From Flavobacteriales bacterium (GTDB taxonomy: Bacteria > Bacteroidota > Bacteroidia > Flavobacteriales > JABDKJ01): a stretch of 25,175 nt of DNA. The notes beneath the pieces were generated by a model. The model did not search any database. It was not told where the DNA came from and saw only the letters and a list, made by a program, of their open reading frames with translations. Position 1 is the first letter of the stretch. Every line of letters begins with the position of its first letter. Where the stretch lies: assembly GCA_013002285.1 (NCBI GenBank), contig JABDKJ010000071.1:1-25175 (forward strand). The letters run 5' to 3'. The translations under genes were made by a program, and so were the position numbers. Positions 14,637 to 22,900 of this stretch are shown in pieces.

Positions 14637-15995
14637 CTATTCTTCTGTACTCTGTTTCTCAGTTGCCGATCGCTTTTCTCTCATGAAGCGTAAGCCCAGA
14701 TAAAAGGTGCCTGAGCCATATTTGGTTCTGGAGGGTGTGATCAGGGTCAGGACATTGTTGGTGTGCACACCAAATTGTACGGCCCCGAATTGTGCGATAA
14801 AACCAATGGGGATCATGGGCTCTTTCAATCTAAAGAACTGCATTCCTCCATTCAGGATCAGCCATTTTCCGAGTTCTTGGGAATACATTGCGCCAGCACT
14901 GCTGAAGTGTTTTCCGCCATAGTTCTGGTCTGCGAAGAAAGCGCTTAGGTCCTGCCTCTCTGAAAGGTGACAGACCCCTCTCACGAAATAGGATGTGTTC
15001 ATTGTGGTGGAGAATTCATCCATGCTTTCTTCTAACTTGAACAGGTCGCTGATAGAGTCAGCTAACTGCTCGAAGGTATAGGAGCCCGCTTCGGGAGAAG
15101 AGAAAAAGTCATCCAGTTCCATGTCCGTAAAGGACACTTCCTGTCCACTCAATGTATAATTTTTAACCCCCTGCTTCCAGTTGATCTTCCCCAGGTCAAG
15201 AACGGAAGCTTCTATAGTGAACAGGTCATTCGGAGAATAAAGAAAACCAAGGTCCATACCCATGCCATTGTTCCCTTTCTCAGAAAAGGGGACATAGAGT
15301 TCGGTCTCTGCATCTTCGGTTATGATGTCGGTCCCGGAAAAGTGTTGCCTGAAAGTGCCATCTGCCGTAATGGCGTAGGTATCCTCATCGGAATAGAGGC
15401 CAAAGGTGCTTTGCTCGGTATAGGAACTTGCTATTCCCTGGTAGTATTTTAAGTTAAGGCCCAGGTTCAATTTGTCATCCATGAAGCTTCTTGAAGCACC
15501 CACAAAATAGTAGAGCCATGCTGCGGCATTTGCTGCAGTGCCATCCATCGACAACCTTCTGTCCAGCAGGTCCGGGTTGTCGCTGCCTTTCCATAAGACT
15601 TCTATGAGGTCTTTGCTGTAGGAAATTCGCGCATCAAAATGTGCGTTCAGTCCCAGCCTCCATTGCAAGGAGCCATGTTTCATGCCTATGCCGAACAAAT
15701 TTGTATGAAAGCCCTCCAGTACATGGTTCTCTTCTTCCAGGGTATTCAGGACCTTGTCGATATCCACCTCATTGTCTGTTAAGATCTCCTGATAGGTGAA
15801 GCCGGTGTTCCCCAATTGAAAATGCAGTCCTGAAAGTGCGGGTACGGAAACAAATAATTTTTCTTTGCTCTGCAATGCCGGGTTATACTGCCATTGACTT
15901 GCGGGTAGCACATCATTAAAGTAATAGGTATTGACTTGTGCCGGGAAAGGCGCGCTCAATAGCAGAAAGATGAGATATGTATTTAGCTTTTTCAT
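14637..15995 (-). CDS. DUF5723 family secreted/outer-membrane protein, paralog A
   Basis: A 452-residue protein with signal peptide MKKLNTYLIFLLLSAPFPAQ. The mature part, starting VNTYYFNDVLPASQWQYNPA, is strand-rich with a C-terminal KYGSGTFYLGLRF, typical of the DUF5723 family, which is largely limited to Bacteroidota and predicted to form outer-membrane barrels. The same length and collinear, gap-free alignment by eye to the protein at 18825-20183 mark it as a paralog (SQWxYNPALQSKEKLxVS, RISYxKDLIExLWKG, LFTIEASxxDLGKI). Unlike paralog B it has no adjacent lipoprotein gene; the upstream neighbour is an oxidoreductase. The function is unknown. Confidence 0.8.
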   Translation of the reverse strand: MKKLNTYLIFLLLSAPFPAQVNTYYFNDVLPASQWQYNPALQSKEKLFVSVPALSGLHFQLGNTGFTYQEILTDNEVDIDKVLNTLEEENHVLEGFHTNLFGIGMKHGSLQWRLGLNAHFDARISYSKDLIEVLWKGSDNPDLLDRRLSMDGTAANAAAWLYYFVGASRSFMDDKLNLGLNLKYYQGIASSYTEQSTFGLYSDEDTYAITADGTFRQHFSGTDIITEDAETELYVPFSEKGNNGMGMDLGFLYSPNDLFTIEASVLDLGKINWKQGVKNYTLSGQEVSFTDMELDDFFSSPEAGSYTFEQLADSISDLFKLEESMDEFSTTMNTSYFVRGVCHLSERQDLSAFFADQNYGGKHFSSAGAMYSQELGKWLILNGGMQFFRLKEPMIPIGFIAQFGAVQFGVHTNNVLTLITPSRTKYGSGTFYLGLRFMREKRSATEKQSTEE

Positions 15996-16112
15996 GGCCT
16001 GGCCCTTCCAAAGAGATCGATTTCATCTTCTTTGTTCATGTCTTCAATTACATGACAAGATACTTTGTAAACCGCAAAGTATACTTCACTGAACGCCTGA
16101 GTTTCGTCAGCT

Positions 16113-16787
16113 CTAATGATGATCGTTCTCCGCCAATGCATTGATCTCTTTATTGTGCAGGATCTTTTGCTCATTCCCATTTTGCAGTACATAAAGCATG
16201 GCTTTTCCCATGTTCACCGTGCTGGTCGCGGTGGAGGGAAAGTGTTTTAAAAGGGCGTAGATGGGTTTAAAGATCATGTACATGTACTGGTACCAGTTCG
16301 TCTTAGAGCGTATGCCGCGCATGGGTTGTATGTATCCCGGCCGGAACATATAGGCATCCTTAAACCCCATGTTCAGAATAGCGTTCTCTGTCTTTCCTTT
16401 TACCCTTGCCCACATGCTCCTTCCTTTTTCAGAGGAGTCCGTTCCCGTTCCGGAAACATAAGTGAACACAGAGTTGGGGTTTTGTGCATGGAAAGTCTTC
16501 GCGAAGTAGGTTGTAAGGTCATAGGTGAGCTTTGTGTATTCTGCTTCTTTCATTCCCACGGAAGAAACACCTGCGCAAAAAAAGCAGGCGTCATAGCCTT
16601 TCATTTGTGCGGCCACAGCTTCCAGGTCAAAGAAGTCTTTTACGATAAGTTGTTCGTGTTTGGGGTGCTCTACATCTATGGTCCTGCGGTTCACCGTTAA
16701 GACTTGCTCTACATTTGGGCTGTCCAGGCATTCCAACAGAACGCCTTTGCCTACCATACCACTTGCTCCTGTAATGATGATCTTCAT
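16113..16787 (-). CDS. NAD(P)-dependent epimerase/oxidoreductase (atypical SDR, NmrA/HTATIP2-like)
   Basis: A 224-residue Rossmann protein starting MKIIITGASGMVGKGVLLEC, with the dinucleotide-binding motif TGASGMVG at 6-13. The second-strand region VNRRTID suggests NADP preference, since Arg follows the beta-2 strand. DACFFCAGVSSVGM and VFTYVSGTGTDSSEKGRSMW-type segments follow, then KGKTENAIL, where a catalytic-type Lys sits. The chain is short, like HTATIP2-type atypical SDRs. A substrate cannot be assigned. It is on the same strand as the DUF5723 gene (117-bp gap), and its upstream side is the REP-like repeat field at 16825. Confidence 0.82.
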   Translation of the reverse strand: MKIIITGASGMVGKGVLLECLDSPNVEQVLTVNRRTIDVEHPKHEQLIVKDFFDLEAVAAQMKGYDACFFCAGVSSVGMKEAEYTKLTYDLTTYFAKTFHAQNPNSVFTYVSGTGTDSSEKGRSMWARVKGKTENAILNMGFKDAYMFRPGYIQPMRGIRSKTNWYQYMYMIFKPIYALLKHFPSTATSTVNMGKAMLYVLQNGNEQKILHNKEINALAENDHH

Positions 16788-16824
16788 GGGGGGAAGATAA
16801 GACTAAAGAGTAGATCTTGGAATT

Positions 16825-17060
16825 TGGCCTTCTCGCGCTTCGAGGTCACTTCGAGAGCCTCAGCGTCCTCCTCAGCGCCCGAAAGCCGCGAATTTGTCTT
16901 TCTTCCCGTACCCTGAGGCACTCGAAGGGTACATTGTTCGGTTTTAAATGCTGGCTTCCTTATTCTGGCCTTCGAGTGCCTCAGGCCGCGATAAGTTCGA
17001 AGGGTACATTGTTCGGTTTTGAATGCTGGCCTTCGAGTGCCTCAGGCCGCGGTTTGATCA
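16825..17060. repeat. REP-like repeat field, left side (three units)
   Basis: Repeated units begin with TGGCC at 16825, 16966 and 17027, and share TTCGAG/CCTCAGGCCGCG and, in the first two, CGAAGGGTAC then TTGTTCGGTTTTxAATGCTGG. The first 57 bases (16825-16881) recur exactly at 17424-17480 beyond the GIY-YIG gene. An inverted pair GTACCCT/AGGGTAC (16908-16914 and 16926-16932) can form a hairpin. No coding potential is seen. Confidence 0.75.
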
Positions 17061-17080
17061 AAGCCGTATTTAGCACTGTA

Positions 17081-17371
17081 TCACTTATCCCGATTCGCAA
17101 TAGAAAGTTTAGGAAGTATATTGTGTTGGCCATTGATCAATGCTTCTTTCTTTGCGCGGTTCCATCCTTGAATTTGTTTTTCGCGATAGAAGGCCTCATC
17201 GATCCTTTGAAATTCTTCGACATAAACTAACTCAACAGGAAGTCTCTTTTTGGTGTGGTTGGAGCCCATTCCTTTCTGGTGTTGGTCATATCTCAGTTGA
17301 ATGTCCTTTGTACTGCCAGTATAATAGCTGTCATCACAACATTTTAAGATGTAAACATATCCCACGGGCAT
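17081..17371 (-). CDS. GIY-YIG family nuclease (small, UPF0213-like)
   Basis: A 96-residue protein. GYVYILKC (4-11) and SYYTGSTKDIQLR (15-27) are the two halves of the GIY-YIG motif, with Arg27 in the helix that follows. RLPVELVYVEEF and FYREKQIQGWNRAKKEALI (about 61-79, with the conserved Glu64) complete the family pattern. Single-domain members of this kind are widespread in Bacteroidota and probably cut or nick DNA; their roles are mostly unproven. The gene sits between two fields of the same REP-like repeat, with a 57-bp exact direct repeat on either side, so a link with movement or spread of the repeat is possible. Confidence 0.88.
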   Translation of the reverse strand: MPVGYVYILKCCDDSYYTGSTKDIQLRYDQHQKGMGSNHTKKRLPVELVYVEEFQRIDEAFYREKQIQGWNRAKKEALINGQHNILPKLSIANRDK

Positions 17372-17423
17372 AGTGCAATTATAGTAAAAATGAAAAAGGG
17401 TCTAGACATCGCGTTTTGATCGC

Positions 17424-17588
17424 TGGCCTTCTCGCGCTTCGAGGTCACTTCGAGAGCCTCAGCGTCCTCCTCAGCGCCCGCAGGCCGCGATAAGTTCGAA
17501 GGGTACGTTGTTAGGTTTTGAATGCTGGCCTTCTCGCGCTTCGAGAACCTCAGCGCCCGCAGGCCGCGAAAAGAACGAAGGGTACGTA
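17424..17588. repeat. REP-like repeat field, right side (two units)
   Basis: Two units begin with TGGCC at 17424 and 17526. The first repeats 16825-16881 exactly for its first 57 bases. Both carry GCCGCG and CGAAGGGTACGT. The spacer around it (17372-17423 and 17589-17651) holds no gene. Confidence 0.75.
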
Positions 17589-17622
17589 CTTCGATCCTTG
17601 GAATTGCGTGAGCATTCTTATA

Positions 17623-17644
17623 TTGTCTTTTCTTTAAAAGACAA
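17623..17644. promoter_or_regulatory. 9-bp stem-loop just upstream of the DUF3667-type gene
   Basis: TTGTCTTTT, a four-base loop, then AAAAGACAA: a perfect 9-bp stem ending 7 bases before the ATG at 17652. Its position covers the normal ribosome-binding region. It could be an operator or a translation-limiting hairpin; no T-run follows, so it is not a clear terminator. Confidence 0.4.
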
Positions 17645-17651
17645 CAGGCCC

Positions 17652-18692
17652 ATGAACACCTGCAAGAATTGTGAAAAACCCTTTGAGGATGATTTTTCCT
17701 ACTGTCCCTTTTGCGGGCAGGAAGCTGCGGATAAGCTCACCTTTGGGGTTTTATTCAGCAATACCATCAGCAATTATTTTTCTGTAGATGCCCGTTTTTT
17801 CAGGAGTTTTCTTCCATTGATGACCAAGCCTGGAATATTGGCCAGACGATTTATAGATGGCAAACGCTTGTCCTATCTGCACCCGGCACAATTCTATTTG
17901 TTCATTTCCGTGGTCTTCTTTTTTATTTTTTCATTTTCTGTACGTAAGGCAGACCATGAAATGACCGAAGGACTTAAGAAAGGTTTTGAAATGGATCTTG
18001 TCCCAGATTCCCTTGCAGCGGTAGAGGACAGCCTTCAACTGGCGGATATAAAGGAGAATGTGTCAGAGCAATTGACCGAGTCGGGAATTTCAGACGAAGA
18101 GGTGGCAGAACTGGACTCCATCATTCCAGAAAATAACAATGCCGCGGAACTGAGCTTTGACTTCGACAGGGAGGTTCTGGATTCATTGATCGCCATAAAT
18201 GCTCCACTTGAAGAGCAATTGCAAGCCATAGGAATGGATGAGGACGCGGGTTTGCTCACACGGAAATACTACACGCAAATGCTGAAATTCTATAAGAACA
18301 AAGGTGCTGGGGTCCTCAAGGCTTTATACGATACCATACCTATAGCCATGTTCTTCATGTTGCCTTTATTCGCCTTTTTGGTCAAATTGTTCTTTTGGAA
18401 GAAGGGGATCTTCGCGCATCATATGGTCTTTAGTTTCTACTTCTTCACCTTCTTATTTGCTTCCTTTTCATTACTCCTGATCCTGGGAATGATATGGGAG
18501 ATCCCCTGGTGGATAGATCTCCTTTTCTTTTTGTCATTCTTCGCTTATTTGGTCATCGCGATCCATAATTTTTATAGAAGCAGATGGCTGGGCTCCTTTT
18601 TCAAGGCGGGATTCATTTCCTTCATCTATTTGCTCATGATCGTTCCTATCGCATTTATAGGCGTGATGTTCGTCTCTATTTTGATCTATTGA
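17652..18692 (+). CDS. DUF3667 family zinc-ribbon membrane protein
   Basis: A 346-residue protein. The start at 17652 (MNTCKNCEKPFEDDFSYCPF) is chosen because an N-terminal zinc ribbon follows at once (Cys4, Cys7, Cys18, Cys21). An upstream in-frame Met would lie in the repeat field. Then come FFRSFLPLMTKPGILARRFIDGKR, typical of DUF3667, a membrane helix about 80-96, an acidic loop of about 100 residues, and four or so further membrane helices to the C-terminus (for example FFMLPLFAFLVKLFF and FISFIYLLMIVPIAFIGVMF). The family is common in Bacteroidota; its function is unknown. It is the only plus-strand gene between the two DUF5723 paralogs. The 9-bp hairpin at 17623-17644 precedes it. Confidence 0.85.
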   Translation: MNTCKNCEKPFEDDFSYCPFCGQEAADKLTFGVLFSNTISNYFSVDARFFRSFLPLMTKPGILARRFIDGKRLSYLHPAQFYLFISVVFFFIFSFSVRKADHEMTEGLKKGFEMDLVPDSLAAVEDSLQLADIKENVSEQLTESGISDEEVAELDSIIPENNNAAELSFDFDREVLDSLIAINAPLEEQLQAIGMDEDAGLLTRKYYTQMLKFYKNKGAGVLKALYDTIPIAMFFMLPLFAFLVKLFFWKKGIFAHHMVFSFYFFTFLFASFSLLLILGMIWEIPWWIDLLFFLSFFAYLVIAIHNFYRSRWLGSFFKAGFISFIYLLMIVPIAFIGVMFVSILIY

Positions 18693-18824
18693 AATAGAAT
18701 AGAAAGTCCGAATACATTATTCTCTTTTTTCGCCTCACCTTTGCCTATTTTCGCGCCACGTTCTTGTGTTGGGATCTTGCAAGATGCGAGTTATCATAGG
18801 ATCAGGCTAAACCAATTATAGCGA

Positions 18825-20183
18825 TCATTCCTCTGTGTTCTCAAGTGACACGCGAGGGGGTTTTTCTCTTTTGAATCGCAAGCCCAGAAAGAATGTACCT
18901 GAAGCATATTTAGATCTCAGGGGCATGATCATGGTCAGCACATTGTCCGTATGTATACCCATTTGCACGGGCCCCCATTGTGCAAGAAAACCCAAAGGGA
19001 TCATAGGGTCTTTCATTCGATAGAATTGCAGCCCTCCGCTAAGGGTCAGCCATTTCCCCATCTTTCTGGTGTACATGGCCCCTGCGCTGGTGAAGTGTTT
19101 GCCAAAAATATTCTGATCCCCTACAAAGGCACTCAGGTCTTGCTTAGCCGTTAGGTGATAAACGCCTCTTAGAAAATAAGAGCTGTTCGTTGGGGTAGAG
19201 AAGTTGCTGAAATTTTCTTCGGGTTCAAACAACTCGCTGATCGAATCTGCGAACTGCTCTAAGGTAGATGTAATGGAGTCTGATGATGTAAAGAATTCGT
19301 TGAGTTCTATTCCTGAATAGGTGACCTCCTCTTCACTAAGTGTGTAATTTTCAATATCCTTCTTCCAGCGGATCTTACCGAGGTCTATAATGGAAGCCTC
19401 TATGGTAAACATCTCTTTGGGTGAATAGCTGAGGCCGAGGTCCGTTCCAAAACCATAGTTTCCTTTAGCTGAAAAGGGAATGAAAATATCGGGGTCCGCA
19501 TCTTCTGTGAGAATGTTGATCCCAGAGATCTGCTGGTTGAAACTGCCATCTGCAGTGATAGCGTACGTGTCATGGTCTGTTCGAATACCAAAGGAGCTTT
19601 GCTTTGTATAGCTTGTGGCAATGCCCTGGTAGAGTTTTAGGTTCATGCCAATGTGCAATTTACCATCTAGAAATTGTCTGGACCCTCCCACAAAATAGGA
19701 AAGCCATGCAGCAGAACTTGCTGCATTGTCATCCATAGATAAGCGTCTGCCTATCAGGTCGGGATGGCCGTTGCCTTTCCACAAAAGCTCAATGAGGTCT
19801 TTGGTATAGGAAATGCGTGTATCCAAGTGCCCGCTCATACCTAGCCTGAATTGCATAGCGCCTTGCTTGAGACCTATGCCGAATATATTGAAACGATTGC
19901 TCTGCAATAGGTGGTTGTCCTCATCAAGGCTATGAATGATATTTGTGAAATTTACTTGATCGTCTTTTATGGCGTCCTTATAGGAGAATCCGGTATGGCC
20001 TACTTGAAAATGGAAGCCTGACAGAACAGGAATGGAGACATAGAGTTTTTCTTTGCTCTGCAATGCCGGGTTATAGTGCCATTGACTGGCACCCACGTTT
20101 TCATTGAAATGAAAGGTGTTTATCTGCGCAGATACAGACAGCGTCATCATCAGAAAAAGGACATATATCCAATGCTTTTTCAC
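18825..20183 (-). CDS. DUF5723 family secreted/outer-membrane protein, paralog B (GTG start)
   Basis: A 452-residue protein, the same length as the paralog at 14637-15995 and roughly half identical by eye over a gap-free alignment. The signal peptide reads (M)KKHWIYVLFLMMTLSVSAQ, cleaved before INTF. The start is GTG at 20181-20183 and overlaps the TGA of the lipoprotein gene as GTGA, so translation of the two is probably coupled. The family is predicted to form an outer-membrane beta-barrel and the mature part is strand-rich (YFVGGSRQF, SFGIRTDHDTYAITADGSF, FFLGLRFKRE). The lipoprotein upstream is the natural candidate partner. The function is unknown. Confidence 0.82.
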   Translation of the reverse strand: MKKHWIYVLFLMMTLSVSAQINTFHFNENVGASQWHYNPALQSKEKLYVSIPVLSGFHFQVGHTGFSYKDAIKDDQVNFTNIIHSLDEDNHLLQSNRFNIFGIGLKQGAMQFRLGMSGHLDTRISYTKDLIELLWKGNGHPDLIGRRLSMDDNAASSAAWLSYFVGGSRQFLDGKLHIGMNLKLYQGIATSYTKQSSFGIRTDHDTYAITADGSFNQQISGINILTEDADPDIFIPFSAKGNYGFGTDLGLSYSPKEMFTIEASIIDLGKIRWKKDIENYTLSEEEVTYSGIELNEFFTSSDSITSTLEQFADSISELFEPEENFSNFSTPTNSSYFLRGVYHLTAKQDLSAFVGDQNIFGKHFTSAGAMYTRKMGKWLTLSGGLQFYRMKDPMIPLGFLAQWGPVQMGIHTDNVLTMIMPLRSKYASGTFFLGLRFKREKPPRVSLENTEE

Positions 20184-21790
20184 AGTTCCAACTCCCCAAA
20201 TATTTTTACACCAATTTGAACGCTTAGGTCTTGTGCGTCTGTTATCCGCACAACTTCCGGTTCATTAGAACTAGTGGTATTGAAAATTGCACGCAATAAA
20301 ATATGATCGGCTTGTTCAAGAGCATCTGCACGTTCATTATCAAAGCTTATATAGGTTGTTTCGTTCATAGCCTGGATCACATTTCCATTTATGTCGATCT
20401 CTGCAGCCGCTATTATGGGCGTGCTGATCATAAAAAGGCTATCGAGTGGTGTAAGTGTCCCGTCCAGGAAAATAGCTTGAAATTCTATTTCCATAGGAAA
20501 GCCGTTCTCGGTAAATAGTTTGAATTCCAATGAGTCTATTTCTTCGTACTGATCAAAAGAGAGATCCATGTCAATGGTATCTGTCAATAAGAAGTCTAAC
20601 GCATAACCTTCTAAAGGAAGAATGAGATCGATGTCTACGTGGAATGCACTTTGATCGCTGATAAAATTAAGGTCCTCTGGTGGTGGCGGTCCATCCGGAT
20701 TGGTAAAGGCATTGATATCGAAGATGACATCTATGGGTGCGGGATCTATAAGAGATGTGAGGTTTGCATTCTGATCGTTAAAAGTGAAAAGCACTTCTTC
20801 AGCCGGCCCACCCAATATCTCTTGGCCTTCCAGTTCCAGATCAGACAAGAACAATTGGGTAACGACACCAGTGTTTTGGTTGATGCTTTCCACTTCGTCC
20901 AGTTCTATCACAAAAGGCATTCCGAAGGAATTGATGACATTCAAGTTCAGGATCACCTCATCCAAAGAGAACAGACCTCCTTGTATATTGTCAAACAAAT
21001 TGAGTTCAATGGTGTCTGTATCCTGCGATATCTTGATGTTGCCAAAGTCACCGATGATGTGCTCAAAAACTAGGTCAGAGAGTGCGAGGCTTATTTCAAG
21101 GAGTTCACCAGATGTGGCCGTGTTCATGGAGTTATTGCTTAGGCTCAATGTGCCGCTAAGGCTTATTTTATGTTCGAATGGTGGTGCCAAAAAAGGGAGC
21201 AAGGTATAGCCAGCCAGGTCAATGCTTTGGATCTCTTCTTGTCCGATAGGTTCATCACCATTAAAGCTTATGCTTAGGGGATCCTCGTTTTGATCGAGCA
21301 ATTCATTGATGCTGAGTTCGCCACTTATGAATTCGTCTTGCAGCCTGGTCAATACCGACTCAAGTGATCCATTTGCGATCTTCACTTCACTGATCGATAT
21401 CTCAATAGGGTCTAGTTCCATCGGCAATTCCAAGAGAAAGGGCAGCTCCAATGGGGCCGAGCTATTGTCCAATTCATTGGCTAGGGTGTTGTCTATTGTC
21501 AGTGTTTCATTGATGTAACTGTCCCCAATGACAAGGACTTCACTGGGTTGAAAAGAAAAGAGTTCTCCCTTATAGTTAAGCGCGACCAAGTCGCCTGGTA
21601 AAATGATCACTTCTTCCGGGTGGTTGAACTCGTTGAGAATATCATCTACAGTTAACAGTGAGTTCACAAGCGGAATGGCTAAAATGGGTTTCCATTGTTC
21701 GCTTGCCAGATCTTCAAAGTCTTTTTTACACCCGGACAATGACAATACACAGAGAGATACAGTGAACAGGGTTTTTAAGAAAGACTTCAT
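20180..21790 (-). CDS. Large surface-type lipoprotein coupled to DUF5723 paralog B
   Basis: A 536-residue protein starting MKSFLKTLFTVSLCVLSLSG then Cys21 (lipobox LSGC), so lipid-anchored. The residues after the cysteine are KKDFED, which resembles the acidic export signal that carries Bacteroidota lipoproteins to the cell surface; surface exposure is inferred. The mature part is made of acidic, strand-rich segments rich in Leu, Asp, Ser and Asn (for example PLELPFLLELPMELDPIEIS and QEIQSIDLAGYTLLPF), suggesting repeated immunoglobulin-like or beta-sandwich units, but no named domain is recognised. Paralog A of DUF5723 lacks such a partner. It shares the 211-bp region to 22001 with the divergent MscS-type gene. 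Confidence 0.7.
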   Translation of the reverse strand: MKSFLKTLFTVSLCVLSLSGCKKDFEDLASEQWKPILAIPLVNSLLTVDDILNEFNHPEEVIILPGDLVALNYKGELFSFQPSEVLVIGDSYINETLTIDNTLANELDNSSAPLELPFLLELPMELDPIEISISEVKIANGSLESVLTRLQDEFISGELSINELLDQNEDPLSISFNGDEPIGQEEIQSIDLAGYTLLPFLAPPFEHKISLSGTLSLSNNSMNTATSGELLEISLALSDLVFEHIIGDFGNIKISQDTDTIELNLFDNIQGGLFSLDEVILNLNVINSFGMPFVIELDEVESINQNTGVVTQLFLSDLELEGQEILGGPAEEVLFTFNDQNANLTSLIDPAPIDVIFDINAFTNPDGPPPPEDLNFISDQSAFHVDIDLILPLEGYALDFLLTDTIDMDLSFDQYEEIDSLEFKLFTENGFPMEIEFQAIFLDGTLTPLDSLFMISTPIIAAAEIDINGNVIQAMNETTYISFDNERADALEQADHILLRAIFNTTSSNEPEVVRITDAQDLSVQIGVKIFGELEL

Positions 21791-21947
21791 TTGAGGTTAA
21801 AAAGTATTTAAACTTCTACGCTAAATATAAACTTTATTTTAGAACGGTCTTTGCCCTTTGAGTGTTTCAGTTTGACCTTTTTGTTGTATCCTATCTAGAT
21901 GTTTACATCTGCTACAAATTATTCTCTTCTTTCCCCAAACCAATGTC

Positions 21948-21955
21948 TACTTTTG
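21948..21955 (+). promoter_or_regulatory. Bacteroidota -7 box TACTTTTG upstream of the MscS-type gene
   Basis: Perfect match to TAnnTTTG, 46 bases before the ATG at 22002. No clear TTG/TTTG -33 element is visible at the usual spacing. The 21791-22001 region also holds TATATTTA (minus strand, about 21821-21830), a weaker match for the divergent lipoprotein gene. Confidence 0.5.
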
Positions 21956-22001
21956 CACCAAGTTTTTGGAGACATTGATCCGAAGATAAAATGGACGAAT
22001 T

Positions 22002-22859
22002 ATGACGAAGGAACATTTCATTGAATGGAAAGAGGGCATTGGCCCTTGGTTAGTTGATCATGGCGTAAAGGTCGTGCTTATTGTTATTGGAGCAATTATT
22101 TTGAATATTGTCTTGAGAAAGGTCATGGAGCGCGCCATCAGGATCGCCATTATTCCTGGTAAGGACGATTCAAGGGATTCTGAAGTGAAACGTGAAGATA
22201 CCTTGATCAAGATCTTTCTGGGCATCTTGAGAATATCGATCATACTCATTGCTTCTTTAATGGTCCTTGCAGAAATGGGACTGATGATCGCGCCTATTAT
22301 TGCTGGTGCGGGTATCGTTGGTTTGGCCGTTGGTTTTGGTGGTCAGTACCTTATACGGGACATCATTTCTGGCTTTTTCATCATCATAGAGAATCAGTAC
22401 CGGGTAGGAGATGTCGTCAACTTTGATGGTACGAGTGGTACAGTGGAGGACATCAGTATTCGCATGACCACATTGAGGGATCTGGATGGGACCATCCATC
22501 ATGTGCCTCACGGAGAAATAAAAAAAGTGGCCAACCTATCCAAGCATTTTGCGCGTGTGAACTTAGACATCGGGGTCGCTTACGATTCTGACATGGAAAA
22601 AGTGATGCAAGTGGTGAATGAAACGGGAAATGCGCTTGCCGCAGACCCGGAATGGAAAGACAGGATCATCTCTGCACCTCAGTTCTTGCGTGTCAATAAA
22701 TTTGATGATTCGGCCATTATCATTAAAGTACTTGGAGAGACCCAGCCGAGTGATCAATGGGCTGTAAGCGGTGAATTCCGCAGGCGTATCAAGGTCGCGT
22801 TTGACAAAGCGGGCATAGAATTCCCATTTCCACAAGTGGTGGTACATCAGGCGAAGTAA
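22002..22859 (+). CDS. MscS family small-conductance mechanosensitive channel
   Basis: A 285-residue inner-membrane channel. Membrane helices are at about 22-40 (KVVLIVIGAIILNIVLRKV), 73-93 and 97-128. The last is the Gly/Ala-rich pore helix (AGAGIVGLAVGFGGQYLIRD, then IISGFFIIIENQYRVGD). The cytoplasmic beta domain follows with VNFDGTSGTVEDISIRMTTLRDLDG and VPHGEIKKVANLSK, and the C-terminal part ends in GIEFPFPQVVVHQAK. MscS channels open under membrane tension and release solutes during hypo-osmotic shock. A tiny ORF (ATG GAC GAA TTA TGA, 21991-22005) ends on the start codon as ATGA. A likely terminator hairpin follows at 22877-22900. Confidence 0.92.
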   Translation: MTKEHFIEWKEGIGPWLVDHGVKVVLIVIGAIILNIVLRKVMERAIRIAIIPGKDDSRDSEVKREDTLIKIFLGILRISIILIASLMVLAEMGLMIAPIIAGAGIVGLAVGFGGQYLIRDIISGFFIIIENQYRVGDVVNFDGTSGTVEDISIRMTTLRDLDGTIHHVPHGEIKKVANLSKHFARVNLDIGVAYDSDMEKVMQVVNETGNALAADPEWKDRIISAPQFLRVNKFDDSAIIIKVLGETQPSDQWAVSGEFRRRIKVAFDKAGIEFPFPQVVVHQAK

Positions 22860-22876
22860 GAATAGGTGCGCTTCTG

Positions 22877-22900
22877 ACCTGAAAGACAGGTTCAATTTTT
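22877..22900 (+). terminator. Probable rho-independent terminator of the MscS-type gene
   Basis: ACCTG-AAAGA-CAGGT (5-bp stem, 5-base loop) followed by TCAATTTTT, just after the plus-strand stop at 22859. The T-run overlaps the TAA of the convergent cyclase gene. The stem is short, so strength is uncertain. Confidence 0.5.

Noticed and set aside
15992..16192. A 66-residue minus-strand ORF ending with an ATGA overlap on the DUF5723 paralog A start
   Set aside because: It is mostly inside the oxidoreductase gene in another frame, and its protein has no domain-like or signal sequence. The overlap is probably chance.
16825..17588. CRISPR or insertion-sequence interpretation of the repeats
   Set aside because: Unit lengths vary (about 60 to 140 bases), no transposase is encoded, and the flanking gene is GIY-YIG. 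A REP-like family fits better.
18774..18785. Palindrome ATCTTGCAAGAT as an operator
   Set aside because: It lies between convergent gene ends with no start nearby. A 12-bp palindrome can occur by chance in this length.
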